Assembly (NCBI GenBank): GCA_024280115.1
Contig: JAJRQT010000130.1
Location: forward strand, 1-44,996
DNA: 44,996 nt
Direction of reading: 5' to 3'
From: Bacteroidota bacterium
GTDB taxonomy: Bacteria; Bacteroidota; Bacteroidia; Cytophagales; Cyclobacteriaceae
Shown piece by piece: positions 24,644 through 33,516 of the stretch. The notes under the pieces were generated by a model. It had not been told where the DNA came from, ran no database searches, and saw only the letters and a list, made by a program, of their open reading frames with translations. Both the position numbers and the translations under genes were made by a program. Position 1 is the first letter of the stretch. Every line of letters begins with the position of its first letter.

Positions 24644-25335
24644 TTTATCGTATTCAGGATACTGCATGCCACAATTCCGGCAGTTTCTGTTCGCAATCTG
24701 TGATTCCCTAGTTTGACCGTTTGAAATCCATTGTTTCTGGCTTGTAAAATTTCTTCAGGTGAAAACCCACCTTCCGGGCCGATAAGGATTATGTAATTTC
24801 CATTTGCTTTTGCCAGGTCCTTGAGATATTTCGGTGATTCCGGGTCAAGATATGCAATAAACTTTTGACCACTGAAGTCAGTCGATAACAGTTCATTAAG
24901 GTTTTCCACACCTGTCAATTCCGGTAAATAAGCTCTGATGGATTGCTTCATGGCGCTGATTGCTTTTTTTCGAAACCTTTCAATATTTATCCTATTTCTT
25001 TCTGAATAAGCTGATTGAAAAAATGTGATTTTATCAACTCCGATCTCAACGGCTTTTTCGATGAACCATTCTGTCCGGTCAGAGTTTTTTGTTGGAGCTA
25101 TCGCAATGTGAATTGAAAAAGGAGTCTTTTTTATACTTTGTGTGGAAATAACTTTAAACTGACATTTCTTTGGATTAAGATCTATTAACTCAGCTATGAA
25201 GATATTTCCTTTTCCGTCTGTAATGTCAATTTCATCTCCTGTCTTTTTCCTGAGCACTTTTACGCAGTGCCTCGATTCTTCAATATCAAGACAATTTTCA
25301 ACATCATTTATCCCAGGGCTGAAGAATAATGGCAT
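24634..25335 (-). CDS. rsmE: 16S rRNA (uracil-1498-N3)-methyltransferase
   Basis: 233 residues of the SPOUT-class RsmE family. An N-terminal PUA-like part (ESRHCVKVLRKKTGDEIDIT) precedes the SPOUT knot, which has the SAM-binding loops ILIGPEGGFSPEEI and VKLGNHRLRTETAGI at the C-terminus. Methylates U1498 of the 30S subunit. Five bases separate its start from the stop of the acyl-CoA-binding protein gene, so they are probably co-transcribed. Confidence 0.95.
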   Translation of the reverse strand: MPLFFSPGINDVENCLDIEESRHCVKVLRKKTGDEIDITDGKGNIFIAELIDLNPKKCQFKVISTQSIKKTPFSIHIAIAPTKNSDRTEWFIEKAVEIGVDKITFFQSAYSERNRINIERFRKKAISAMKQSIRAYLPELTGVENLNELLSTDFSGQKFIAYLDPESPKYLKDLAKANGNYIILIGPEGGFSPEEILQARNNGFQTVKLGNHRLRTETAGIVACSILNTINQT

Positions 25336-25340
25336 TTAGT

Positions 25341-25595
25341 TTAATCGAACATGGAATTTACTAGATCAATATATGCTTGCATCGCATCTTCTCTGGCCAT
25401 GTCTCGCAGACTTGCCCAGGAGTCGTATTTTGCTATTGCCTTAAAGTCAAATCCACCGGGGCGGTCTCCTTGTACATTTCCTTCCGTAGCCTGTTTGTAG
25501 AGGCCATACATTTTGAGCAAATTTGAGTTGGAAGGTCTGGTATCCAGAGTTTGAACCCTTTCTGCTGCAGATTTAAATAATTCGTTTATATCCAT
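25341..25595 (-). CDS. Acyl-CoA-binding protein
   Basis: 84 residues, essentially one ACBP domain: four helices with the LLKMYGLYKQATEGNVQGDRP motif and the lysine of FKAIAKYDSW. These contact the CoA phosphate and the acyl chain. ACBP binds medium- and long-chain acyl-CoA esters in the cytoplasm. Such eukaryote-type ACBPs occur in several bacterial groups including Bacteroidota. It lies downstream of the citrate synthase gene and its terminator, and just upstream of rsmE. Confidence 0.93.
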   Translation of the reverse strand: MDINELFKSAAERVQTLDTRPSNSNLLKMYGLYKQATEGNVQGDRPGGFDFKAIAKYDSWASLRDMAREDAMQAYIDLVNSMFD

Positions 25596-25608
25596 AGTTT
25601 TTTAATAA

Positions 25609-25634
25609 AAAAGGCCATTTTTCAATGGCCTTTA
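25609..25634 (-). terminator. Intrinsic terminator after citrate synthase
   Basis: A 10-bp stem on the minus strand, AAAGGCCATT pairing with AATGGCCTTT (25610-25619 with 25624-25633), followed on that strand by a run of T. It lies about 10 bases beyond the citrate synthase stop. Confidence 0.85.
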
Positions 25635-25641
25635 CATGTGT

Positions 25642-26931
25642 TTATGATCGATCAGAAACTTCTACATAAGGCCTTTCAGTTGCCCCGACATATATTTGTC
25701 TTGGACGACCTATGGGCTCATTATGAGCTCTCATTTCTTTCCATTGTGCAATCCATCCCGGTAATCTGCCAATACTGAACATAACAGGGAACATTTCAAT
25801 TGGAATTCCAATAGCCTTCATGATGATTCCTGAATAAAAATCAACATTGGGATAGAGTTTTCTTTCGATAAAATATTCATCCTTTAATGCAGCTTCTTCC
25901 AGGTGTTTCGCAATTTCAAATTCCGGCTCATCAACGCCTAATCGCTCAAGTATTTTGTCAGCTTGTTTTTTGAGAATTTGAGCTCTCGGGTCAAAGTTTT
26001 TATATACTCTATGTCCAAATCCCATCAGCCTGAATGGATCATTAGGATCTTTTGCTTTGTCCAGGAATTTTTTTGCATCACCTCCGTTATCAATGATGTT
26101 TTTAAGCATTTCAATTACTTTTTGATTTGCTCCCCCGTGCAATGGTCCCCAAAGGGCATTGATTCCCGCTGCAACTGAGGCATATAGATTAGCATGCGAA
26201 GATCCTACTATCCGAACTGTTGAAGTAGAGCAATTCTGTTCGTGATCAGCGTGCAGAATGAAAATTTTCTCCATTGCATCTGCCACGATTGGATCAATCT
26301 CATATTCTTCGGTAGGCAGGTTAAACATCATTTTCATGAAATTGCCTACATAATCCAGGTTGTTGTCCGGATAGTTAGCCTTAATACCTCTGGCATTAGT
26401 AAATGACCATGAGACTAGCGTTGGAATTTTAGCCAGCAACCTCAATATGGTAAGATTGATTTTTTCAGCAGACCTGTTTGGGTCGAGTGACTCTGGGAAA
26501 AATGCAGTTAATGATGTCGCCAGTGATGATAAAACACCCATTGGATGTGCGGTTGAAGGGAATCCCTGTAGGATTTTCTTCATATCTTCATGCACTAATT
26601 GATGCTTTTTTATATCAGACTTAAAGTCAAATAATTCCTGTCCGGTGGGAAGTTCACCATAGATCAATAAATATGCTACTTCTAAAAATGTAGATTTTTC
26701 TGCAAGTTGTTCGATGGGATATCCACGGTATCTCAATATCCCTTTTTCACCATCGAGGAAGGTTACCGAGCTTTGCGTGGAACCGGTATTTTTAAAACCG
26801 GTGTCCAGGGTGATCATACCGCTTTCTGCCCTTAGCTTGCTGATGTCAAACCCTTTTTCTTGTTCCGTGCCTTCAATAATCGGCAACTTGTATTCTTTAC
26901 CATTAACCTTTAGTTCTGCAAATTCTGCCAT
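25642..26931 (-). CDS. gltA: Citrate synthase
   Basis: 429 residues, normal for the type II enzyme. Catalytic regions are intact: LHADHEQNCSTSTVR (first histidine loop), GPLHGGANQKV (second histidine) and MGFGHRVYKNFDPRAQ, and the aspartate near the end in NVDFYSG. Condenses oxaloacetate with acetyl-CoA. The start lies 43 bases after the stop of the prohibitin-like gene, so it may share a transcript, with a terminator after it. Confidence 0.97.
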   Translation of the reverse strand: MAEFAELKVNGKEYKLPIIEGTEQEKGFDISKLRAESGMITLDTGFKNTGSTQSSVTFLDGEKGILRYRGYPIEQLAEKSTFLEVAYLLIYGELPTGQELFDFKSDIKKHQLVHEDMKKILQGFPSTAHPMGVLSSLATSLTAFFPESLDPNRSAEKINLTILRLLAKIPTLVSWSFTNARGIKANYPDNNLDYVGNFMKMMFNLPTEEYEIDPIVADAMEKIFILHADHEQNCSTSTVRIVGSSHANLYASVAAGINALWGPLHGGANQKVIEMLKNIIDNGGDAKKFLDKAKDPNDPFRLMGFGHRVYKNFDPRAQILKKQADKILERLGVDEPEFEIAKHLEEAALKDEYFIERKLYPNVDFYSGIIMKAIGIPIEMFPVMFSIGRLPGWIAQWKEMRAHNEPIGRPRQIYVGATERPYVEVSDRS

Positions 26932-26974
26932 TTCTCTTTCCCTTTAATTTAAAAATTATATTTATTTCAATTGA

Positions 26975-27799
26975 TTAATTATTTCCTAATATAAGCGGAA
27001 GGCCTTCTTTGCCACCACCAACAATAACAACTTTAGCATTCGGAGATTTAGACAATTCCAAAGTGGCTTCAATACCTCGTTGTTTAAGTATTTCTTCCGT
27101 TAAACTTGAATTGATGATCTCGTTAAATGCGGCGATGCCCTCTGCTTCAATTCTCTTTCTTTCAGCTTCGCTCTTTTCCCTATCCAATCTAAACTTGTAA
27201 GCCAATGCTTCCTGTTCTTGTTGTAATTTCGATTCAATTGCATTTTTAATCTGATCAGGAAGATTGATGGATCTAATTAACAGCGCCTGCATCTGAATAT
27301 TGTTATCTTTGCTTTTTAGTATTTTCTCTGTTTCTTCGACAATTGCATCTTCTACTTCAGCTCTTTTGGTTGAGTAAATTTCTTCGGCTGTAAATCTACC
27401 CATTACTCTTCGCACGGTTGATCGTACTTCTGGTTTAACCAATAATTCCACATATTTCTCCCCAAAAAATTCATGCAGGTAGGGTATCTGTTTATAAATC
27501 GGGAAAAACCTAACAGATACATCAACAGATACAGAGAGACCGCTTTTGTCAAGCACATCCATTTTTTCATTGATAATATTTTCTCTGACGTTATAAACAT
27601 ATATGTTATTCCAGGGTGCTTTTATATGAAAGCCGGGTTTATAACTTATATCGAAATCAGTACCCCCCTGAAACCGCTTATACAATACGCCTCTTTCACC
27701 AGCTTTGATTGTGATGAAAATTTCTGAGGATAGATATAACACGACCATTATTGCAATGATCCCTGTTATGATGAATGGTAAGAATTTCCTGTTATCCAT
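26975..27799 (-). CDS. Prohibitin/HflC-like SPFH membrane protein
   Basis: 274 residues: one N-terminal membrane segment (about 8-28, FLPFIITGIIAIMVVLYLS), then the SPFH domain (VSVDVSVRFFPIYKQIPYLH, RSTVRRVMGRFTAEEIYSTK), and a charged coiled coil (QEQEALAYKFRLDREKSEAE). The prohibitin-type C-terminus ends in a glycine-rich tail. SPFH proteins form large membrane rings that organise lipid domains and regulate FtsH-like proteases. No FtsH gene is adjacent here. Confidence 0.92.
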   Translation of the reverse strand: MDNRKFLPFIITGIIAIMVVLYLSSEIFITIKAGERGVLYKRFQGGTDFDISYKPGFHIKAPWNNIYVYNVRENIINEKMDVLDKSGLSVSVDVSVRFFPIYKQIPYLHEFFGEKYVELLVKPEVRSTVRRVMGRFTAEEIYSTKRAEVEDAIVEETEKILKSKDNNIQMQALLIRSINLPDQIKNAIESKLQQEQEALAYKFRLDREKSEAERKRIEAEGIAAFNEIINSSLTEEILKQRGIEATLELSKSPNAKVVIVGGGKEGLPLILGNN

Positions 27800-27849
27800 G
27801 ATTTGTTAGTTTACTTTTAAATAAGAACAGTTTTATTATAACAACCTTT

Positions 27850-28809
27850 TTAATTATTGAGTTCCTTCCAGACCAAAGCACTGGCACCCATTACCGCCGC
27901 ATTCGTTTCTGTAAGTCCTGAAGGAAGTATTTTCACTTTATTTTTAAATATTTTCAACAAATTCAATTCCATGTGTCGTTTAGTAGGCTCGAAAATTAAT
28001 TCACCTGCATTTGCCCATCCGCCAAAAAGGAATATTGCTTCCGGACTTGTATGAGCTACGGTGTCGGCTAAAGCTTCTCCCAGATATTTTCCAGTCAATT
28101 CAAATGCCTCCAAGGCAATATTATCACCTTTTTTTGCCGCTTCGGAAATCATCTTTGCGGTTAGCTGATTGAATGTGACATCCCGGAATTCAGAATCTTC
28201 AATGGAATCAGCTAACAGTTCGAATATGGTTCTTTTAATTCCTGAAGCTGAGGCATAAGTTTCAAGAGAACCTCGTCTGCCGGTAGGGCACATTCTTCCA
28301 TTTCTCATAATTGTTAAATGTCCTAATTCTCCGGCAAATCCATCATGACCATAAACGAGTTCTCCATTTACTACCAGGCCACTGCCCAACCCTGTCCCCA
28401 GGGTGATAATAATGAAGTTATCCATATGTTTTGCCCCGCCATATACCATCTCTCCAATAGCAGCAGCATTGGCGTCGTTTGTGAGAAACATGGGTAAATC
28501 ATAATATTTTTTGAATAACTCTACAAAAGGGACTATCCCTTCCCAGGATAGATTAGGAGCATATTCGATGGTGCCTCTATAAAAATTTCCGTTTGGTGCG
28601 CCTAAACCAATCCCTTTAATATAAATGGGTTCAGTGATTTTTGAAGTTACATCATCGATTGCTGATTTTAAATACTCTAAAAAGTCATTAATATCCTTTT
28701 TTTCAGTGGTTGATATAGAACCATCAGCAAGGCAATTTCCTTCCTTGTCCACAATTCCATATTTAGTAAAAGTGCCTCCTATATCTATTCCTACAGCTAC
28801 TTCTGTCAT
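27850..28809 (-). CDS. ROK-family sugar kinase (glucokinase-like)
   Basis: 319 residues. ATP-binding DIGGTFTKYGIVD at about 9-21, catalytic aspartate in LTNDANAAAIGE, and LGTGLGSGLVVNG are all intact. The ROK zinc site normally reads G-H, then C-x-C-G-x-x-G-C-x-E; here it reads GHLTIMRNGRMCPTGRRGSLE, so two of three cysteines are replaced by threonine and serine. Phosphorylates glucose or a related hexose. The gene is preceded by a probable TAnnTTTG box. Confidence 0.9.
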   Translation of the reverse strand: MTEVAVGIDIGGTFTKYGIVDKEGNCLADGSISTTEKKDINDFLEYLKSAIDDVTSKITEPIYIKGIGLGAPNGNFYRGTIEYAPNLSWEGIVPFVELFKKYYDLPMFLTNDANAAAIGEMVYGGAKHMDNFIIITLGTGLGSGLVVNGELVYGHDGFAGELGHLTIMRNGRMCPTGRRGSLETYASASGIKRTIFELLADSIEDSEFRDVTFNQLTAKMISEAAKKGDNIALEAFELTGKYLGEALADTVAHTSPEAIFLFGGWANAGELIFEPTKRHMELNLLKIFKNKVKILPSGLTETNAAVMGASALVWKELNN

Positions 28810-28829
28810 TTTAGGCTTATTTTATATTT

Positions 28830-28837
28830 CAAAATTA
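28830..28837 (-). promoter_or_regulatory. Putative -7 box for the ROK kinase gene
   Basis: On the minus strand TAATTTTG fits TAnnTTTG and lies 21 bases before the start codon at 28809. A TTG lies upstream at slightly short spacing. Single-box evidence only. Confidence 0.4.
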
Positions 28838-29480
28838 GTCTCTCATTTTTTATTCAATGTGATCTTTATAACCAAACCAGTGAAATTTATTTATTGATTA
28901 TGTTAAAATCAATAAACGGTATAGTATTTCGGATTATAATATCTATTAAACCATGAGCTTTATGGAACATCGGTTTTGCAGATATAGCTAAATCAGATTC
29001 CCGTTTTATTAGAAAAAATTTAAAACCAAACACTAAACTGAATGGCATGTCTATGCAGCTATTTTCCGGTCCATCAATTTGGACCTCACCCGATACTGAA
29101 CCAGTTAAAGCCATAAAGCTGTGTTTGGATTTTGCGAATTAAAAAATAATTAAATCGCCGTTAAAAATCACAATTTTCGACGCCTTGCTAAATTATGAAA
29201 AAATCGCGTAAATTGTTAAGAGTCTGATAGAAAATTCTTTATCCTACTTTAAACAACTGCACTTCTATGATTAAGTAAGAATGCGAGCAATCCAGGCTAC
29301 CATATTTTGTAATAATCCTGTTTTACAAATCATTTTGCTTCCTGGAAAACCCTCCTTTTTTATCATCAACGATCAAGGTAAGAGATCATACCTCCTAGTT
29401 GAATTTGTTGATAGATTCGACATTTGTAAATTATAGAAAATCATAGATAAAAACCGCCTACTGGATAATGTGGCTAAATG

Positions 29481-29506
29481 AAAAAAAAAGGGCCGAAGCC
29501 CCTTTT
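29481..29506 (-). terminator. Intrinsic terminator after aldolase
   Basis: On the minus strand AAAAGGGGC, a TTCG tetraloop and GCCCTTTTTTTT form a compact hairpin with a T-rich tail, about 22 bases after the aldolase stop. Confidence 0.85.
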
Positions 29507-29528
29507 AATATTTGTACTTTGCTTTTAA

Positions 29529-30599
29529 TTAAGCGTTTTTGTCATTACAATTCAGATCGGTAAATGCTTCTTTCAATCTCTCAACGAAGCTTACTTCACC
29601 ATGTCTCACCCAGGCTCTTGGATCGTAATATTTCTTATTTGGCATTTCGTCACCTTCTGGATTTCCTATCTGGCCTTGTAAATAAGCATCTTTTTCATCC
29701 ATATATTTCTTAACACCCGCTGTGAATGCCCACTGCATATCGGTATCAAGATTCATTTTAATAGCTCCATATTCAATTGCTTCAGTTATTTTAGATTTTT
29801 CAGAACCTGAACCACCGTGGAATACAAAGTTGACCGGATTTGGTTCTGTGCTGTATTTTTCCTGGATATAAGTTTGAGAATTTTTGAGAATTTCCGGCGT
29901 AAGCACAACATTTCCAGGCTTGTAAACACCGTGAACATTTCCAAAAGCAGCAGCAATTGTGAAGTTGTCACTTATTTTCTTCAACTCTTCATAAGCATAG
30001 GCAACTTCTTCAGGTTGAGTGTATAGTTTAGAGCTATCCATATTTGTATTGTCAACGCCATCTTCTTCACCGCCCGTGACGCCAAGTTCAATTTCAAGTG
30101 TCATACCAATCTTAGCCATTCTCTCTAAATATCGCTTGCTTGTTTCGATGTTGTCTTCAATTGATTCTACTGAAAGGTCAATCATATGTGAGCTGTAAAG
30201 AGGTTTGCCATGAACTTTATGGTATTCCTCACCGGCATCTAATAAACCGTCGATCCAGGGCAGTAACTTTCTTGCGGCATGGTCTGTATGAAGAATTACA
30301 GGGACTCCGTAAGCATCAGCCATTTGATGTACGTGCATTGCTCCTGAAACGCCACCCGCGATCGCACATTTTTGTCCGTCATTGCTGAGGCTTTTACCAG
30401 CAAAAAACACAGCCCCACCATTGGAGAACTGAACAATTACAGGAGAATTTACAGCTTTGGCAGTTTCAATAACCGCATTTACCGTGTGTGAACTTATAAC
30501 ATTGACTGCTGGTATAGCAAAATCATTTTCATTTGCATAACGAAATAGTTGGCTTACTTCTTCACCAAATAATACACCGGATCTAAATTTTGCACTCAT
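29529..30599 (-). CDS. fbaA: Class II fructose-bisphosphate aldolase
   Basis: 356 residues of the class II, zinc-dependent aldolase family. Metal and substrate blocks are visible: VILHTDHAARK (histidine and aspartate), EIELGVTGGEEDGVDNTN, AAFGNVHGVYKPGNVVLTPE (zinc histidine) and FVFHGGSGS (third histidine). Converts fructose-1,6-bisphosphate to triose phosphates. Normal length. Confidence 0.96.
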   Translation of the reverse strand: MSAKFRSGVLFGEEVSQLFRYANENDFAIPAVNVISSHTVNAVIETAKAVNSPVIVQFSNGGAVFFAGKSLSNDGQKCAIAGGVSGAMHVHQMADAYGVPVILHTDHAARKLLPWIDGLLDAGEEYHKVHGKPLYSSHMIDLSVESIEDNIETSKRYLERMAKIGMTLEIELGVTGGEEDGVDNTNMDSSKLYTQPEEVAYAYEELKKISDNFTIAAAFGNVHGVYKPGNVVLTPEILKNSQTYIQEKYSTEPNPVNFVFHGGSGSEKSKITEAIEYGAIKMNLDTDMQWAFTAGVKKYMDEKDAYLQGQIGNPEGDEMPNKKYYDPRAWVRHGEVSFVERLKEAFTDLNCNDKNA

Positions 30600-30658
30600 G
30601 ATCTTCTTTATTTATTTTAGTTAAACTTAAATATAATTGTGATACTCAAATTAAGCCG

Positions 30659-30666
30659 CAAAGATA
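30659..30666 (-). promoter_or_regulatory. Putative -7 box for the aldolase gene
   Basis: On the minus strand TATCTTTG is an exact TAnnTTTG match 60 bases before the aldolase start. The -33 box is weak (TTTC at a nearly suitable spacing). Confidence 0.5.
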
Positions 30667-30737
30667 ACCAAATAAACGAATTGAAACCATGATTCTGCCA
30701 TCAATAATTAGAGTCTGTTCATAAACTCCCATCCACC

Positions 30738-30761
30738 AAGGTTTGTGTCTTCACAAACCTT
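30738..30761. repeat. Perfect 10-bp hairpin, GGTTTGTG type
   Basis: AAGGTTTGTG (30738-30747), loop TCTT, CACAAACCTT (30752-30761). ACCAAGG (30735-30741) and CCTTGGT (30769-30775) offer an alternative outer pairing. Related hairpins are at 42019-42037 and, degenerate, near 44881-44900. It lies in the 333-base gap between aldolase and the sterol-reductase-like gene. Confidence 0.6.
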
Positions 30762-30932
30762 TATTCAACCTTGGTATGTACAGTGAAGACAAAGCCCATG
30801 GTGAATATTATGACTTTAAAGACATGCTCTTTTTAGAGAACCTCTTTATGCTGGAATAATGTTGATTTATCAGCATTTTTTGGATACTGCAACATACCAT
30901 ATTGCACAATTGCTGATAAAAGCCGTAGCAGA

Positions 30933-32276
30933 TTAATATATACCCGGTATAACTTTATAAGGAACGGCTTTGCAATATTCTTCCCAGTATTTACCATACT
31001 TCAAACGGCATTTTACATCATCTCGTTTGGCTCGGTGGAATAGCAATATCGTTAGATAAAACACATAGAAATAGGGCATAAAATTTGTAAATAAGGCTGG
31101 AAGCGACCAACACAACGCACCGAGTATTTCACCAACATAATGAAAATGGCGGGAAATGCCCCACCAGCCATCTACCAATAAAATACTACTGTGTTTTTCA
31201 CCATTTTTATCTGTGTATTCCGCATTGATGATTTTGGCCCTGTGGCCCCATATTCTATAATCCCCATTATTTGCCCTAACATTAAATCGCTGGCGATTCA
31301 TATTGGTTTTACTGTAAAATCCAATTAACGCTACAATGATGAGTATGGCTGATAATCCGGCTCCTAATTGTACCGGATGCTGTACCAGGTAATGGGCGGT
31401 TAAAGTATAAACCGCCGGAATCCAGACCATGACTCCCCATACAATATAATATCCTGCACGGTCTTCCTGAATGTCCATAGTTTTGAAATATCCAGATTCA
31501 TAGTAAAAAAATATGGCGCAATAAATTATCTGTAATACAACGGAAACGATCATTGAATCACTGATGCCGTATAATTCATGTTGTTTGGCAGCATATGCAA
31601 TAATGAGTATTGACCAGCCCATCATACCAAATCGGGCGTTCGTGAAATGTTTCACATTTATTCCCAGAATGTGAGGATAAAGATCTGTTCCCCAATAGTA
31701 ATCGAATAATGGATTTCCGCTCGTTCCACTGTCGGGGGTGCTTGGGCGGTATAATCCTTTGAAATAAAGAAGAAGGCAAAACAACAGACTGAAAATGTTC
31801 AATGCCCCCAATATCTCGCCAAAATGGTCATATATAATTGAAGGATTGAATAATTTAAGCTGAAACCCGAATAGCCAAAACAGTAGGAGGGTAGTTATAA
31901 ATGCCAAAAAACCATTGTTTTTGTACACCGGAATATATCCATTGGGGGTTTTCGGGCCATATACAGTTTTGCCCGGCAGTATTTTCATTAATAATAATTC
32001 AATGGCTGCGTAAATGCTTAAAATAGTCCAGGCAGTTTTCGATCCCCAAAAAACGGGCGCCCAAATTTTATAAATACCATTGAAAAATCCTTCATCGATA
32101 AAAAACTGAAAAAGCCCGGTCAATGAACCATTGAGATAATGATTTGTGTACCAAAAAAGTATGGCAGTGAGTGGAGTTAAAATGATGATAATTATTACTG
32201 ACAGGTTCCGTACAATAGGGTGATCGGTGTAATAGAGTTTTTTATTTTGATCCATTCTTTTCTGACTTTTATCCAT
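30933..32276 (-). CDS. DHCR7/ERG4-family sterol reductase-like membrane protein
   Basis: 447 residues with about 9-10 membrane spans. The C-terminal third carries the ERG4/ERG24 signature almost unchanged: LLVDGWWGISRHFHYVGEIL, then an aromatic span and HRAKRDDVKCRLKYGKYWEE, ending VPYKVIPGIY. These blocks bind NADPH and closely resemble 7-dehydrocholesterol reductase. An internal N-terminal block GYIPVYKNNG also matches the DHCR7 subgroup. Bacterial members of this family have been linked to sterol modification; the substrate here is unknown, since no sterol-synthesis genes lie in the window. It is a single gene, convergent with nothing. Confidence 0.88.
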   Translation of the reverse strand: MDKSQKRMDQNKKLYYTDHPIVRNLSVIIIIILTPLTAILFWYTNHYLNGSLTGLFQFFIDEGFFNGIYKIWAPVFWGSKTAWTILSIYAAIELLLMKILPGKTVYGPKTPNGYIPVYKNNGFLAFITTLLLFWLFGFQLKLFNPSIIYDHFGEILGALNIFSLLFCLLLYFKGLYRPSTPDSGTSGNPLFDYYWGTDLYPHILGINVKHFTNARFGMMGWSILIIAYAAKQHELYGISDSMIVSVVLQIIYCAIFFYYESGYFKTMDIQEDRAGYYIVWGVMVWIPAVYTLTAHYLVQHPVQLGAGLSAILIIVALIGFYSKTNMNRQRFNVRANNGDYRIWGHRAKIINAEYTDKNGEKHSSILLVDGWWGISRHFHYVGEILGALCWSLPALFTNFMPYFYVFYLTILLFHRAKRDDVKCRLKYGKYWEEYCKAVPYKVIPGIY

Positions 32277-32460
32277 TTGGCAATACGGTTATCTCATTGT
32301 CGTATGGCCAAAATGCAACTATAAAATGTTTCTTGAATATAGCACGGAAATGATTGAGATGAAACAAAGAGGTTAATAGGATCGTGTGTGGCAACTAAAC
32401 CAACTTTTTGCTTTAGGATACTTTTCGCTATCGTGAATCACTAAATTCAGCATGATTATT

Positions 32461-33402
32461 TCATCTCCATTCGACTACATTCCCTCTTTCTTTATTCAGC
32501 ATTTTTTGAGGGATGGCTTTTTTTATCTCTTCTGACAGTAAGTTCAACAATCTTTTTTTCGAATAATTCCTTGTATAGGCAAAACTCACCTCTCTGAGTG
32601 GAGTAGTTGTATCAAAGCGCTTTACCACAGTTTTCAAATTTTCATGATTTTCAATAACTGCCAATTCCGGTAACATGGTAAACCCGCCTTCCGTCTCCAC
32701 TAGTTTTTTAATGGTTTCCAATGAGCCACTTTCATATTCAAAGTGAAAATTGTCTTTTAAATCTGCTTTATAACTACATAAATTAACTACCTGTGATCGG
32801 AAGCAATGCCCATCGCTTAGTAGCCATAAATCCGGGCTGGCCAACTCGCTGGTTTTTATAATACTTTTTGAAGCAAAAGTGTGGGACTTATTTGTATAAA
32901 GTAGCATTTCCTCATAGAAAAGGGGTTGTTCAATAATACTTTTTTCATGAAGTGGTGTTACCAATATGCCTACATCGAGGAGGTCTTTTTTCAGATGTTC
33001 TATCATTTCTTCCGTCAGTAGTTCTGCCACTTTCACTTTGATATCAGGATATTTCCTGGTGAAACTTCCGATGAACAACGGAAGCAGGTATGGCGCCAAT
33101 GATGGTATAATTCCGATTGTTATTTCCCCTGATATCGAATTGCTAAAATCAGAGACCAACTCTTCAATTTTTTTTGATTCAGAAATAGCGATGCGGGATT
33201 GTGCAATTATTTTTTCTCCGATTTCCGTAGGAATAACTGGCTGTTTTGTTCGGTCGAAAATGGTAACCCCCAGATCATCTTCCAGCTTTTTTATTTGCAT
33301 ACTTAAGGTAGGCTGGGTTACAAAGCATTTTTCAGATGCTGTCACAAAATGGCGGTAGGTATCAACTGCAATGATGTATTCTAATTGTATTAATGTAATC
33401 AT
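32461..33402 (-). CDS. oxyR: OxyR-type peroxide-sensing LysR regulator
   Basis: 313 residues. The LysR helix-turn-helix is at about 1-60 (HFVTASEKCFVTQPTLSMQI, KKLEDDLGVTIFDR) and the sensor domain follows. DGHCFRSQVVNLC contains Cys200 and Cys209; their sequence context and nine-residue spacing match the redox-active Cys199 and Cys208 of E. coli OxyR, so peroxide sensing by a disulfide is likely. It is divergent from the peroxiredoxin gene with 114 bases between starts, a typical arrangement for OxyR and a target. Confidence 0.93.
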   Translation of the reverse strand: MITLIQLEYIIAVDTYRHFVTASEKCFVTQPTLSMQIKKLEDDLGVTIFDRTKQPVIPTEIGEKIIAQSRIAISESKKIEELVSDFSNSISGEITIGIIPSLAPYLLPLFIGSFTRKYPDIKVKVAELLTEEMIEHLKKDLLDVGILVTPLHEKSIIEQPLFYEEMLLYTNKSHTFASKSIIKTSELASPDLWLLSDGHCFRSQVVNLCSYKADLKDNFHFEYESGSLETIKKLVETEGGFTMLPELAVIENHENLKTVVKRFDTTTPLREVSFAYTRNYSKKRLLNLLSEEIKKAIPQKMLNKERGNVVEWR

Positions 33403-33411
33403 ATTACAAAT

Positions 33412-33426
33412 ATAGAATTTATCTAT
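33412..33426. promoter_or_regulatory. Probable OxyR-binding half-operator
   Basis: ATAG-N7-CTAT (33412-33415 and 33423-33426) is the exact spacing and sequence of an OxyR contact pair, lying in the divergent oxyR/peroxiredoxin intergenic region. The following repeat at the expected distance is imperfect, so the full four-part site is not complete. Position fits both autoregulation and activation of the peroxiredoxin. Confidence 0.55.
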
Positions 33427-33446
33427 AATAATATAAAAACAATCGA

Positions 33447-33478
33447 TTTGACTTATAATCTATTACTCTGCACCTTTG
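33447..33478 (+). promoter_or_regulatory. Putative promoter of the peroxiredoxin gene
   Basis: TTTG at 33447-33450, a 20-base spacer, and CACCTTTG at 33471-33478, which matches TAnnTTTG at all but one position. The start codon is 39 bases downstream and the OxyR-type site lies just upstream, as expected for an activated promoter. Confidence 0.55.
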
Positions 33479-33516
33479 CATCGTTAATACATTTAATCAT
33501 TTAAAAAAAAGAAAAA

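Larger units (their letters stand above)
28810..29528. other. Gene-poor intergenic region
   Basis: About 720 bases. A 75-codon frame on the minus strand (28887-29114) lacks recognisable domains, has no clear ribosome site and a composition little different from noncoding sequence, so I leave it uncalled. Nothing resembling a tRNA, repeat array or transposon end was seen. A strong terminator for the aldolase gene sits at its right edge. Confidence 0.4.

Noticed and set aside
28887..29114. 75-codon frame on the minus strand
   Set aside because: No recognisable domain or ribosome site, and no supporting neighbour; could be a real small gene but I cannot support it.
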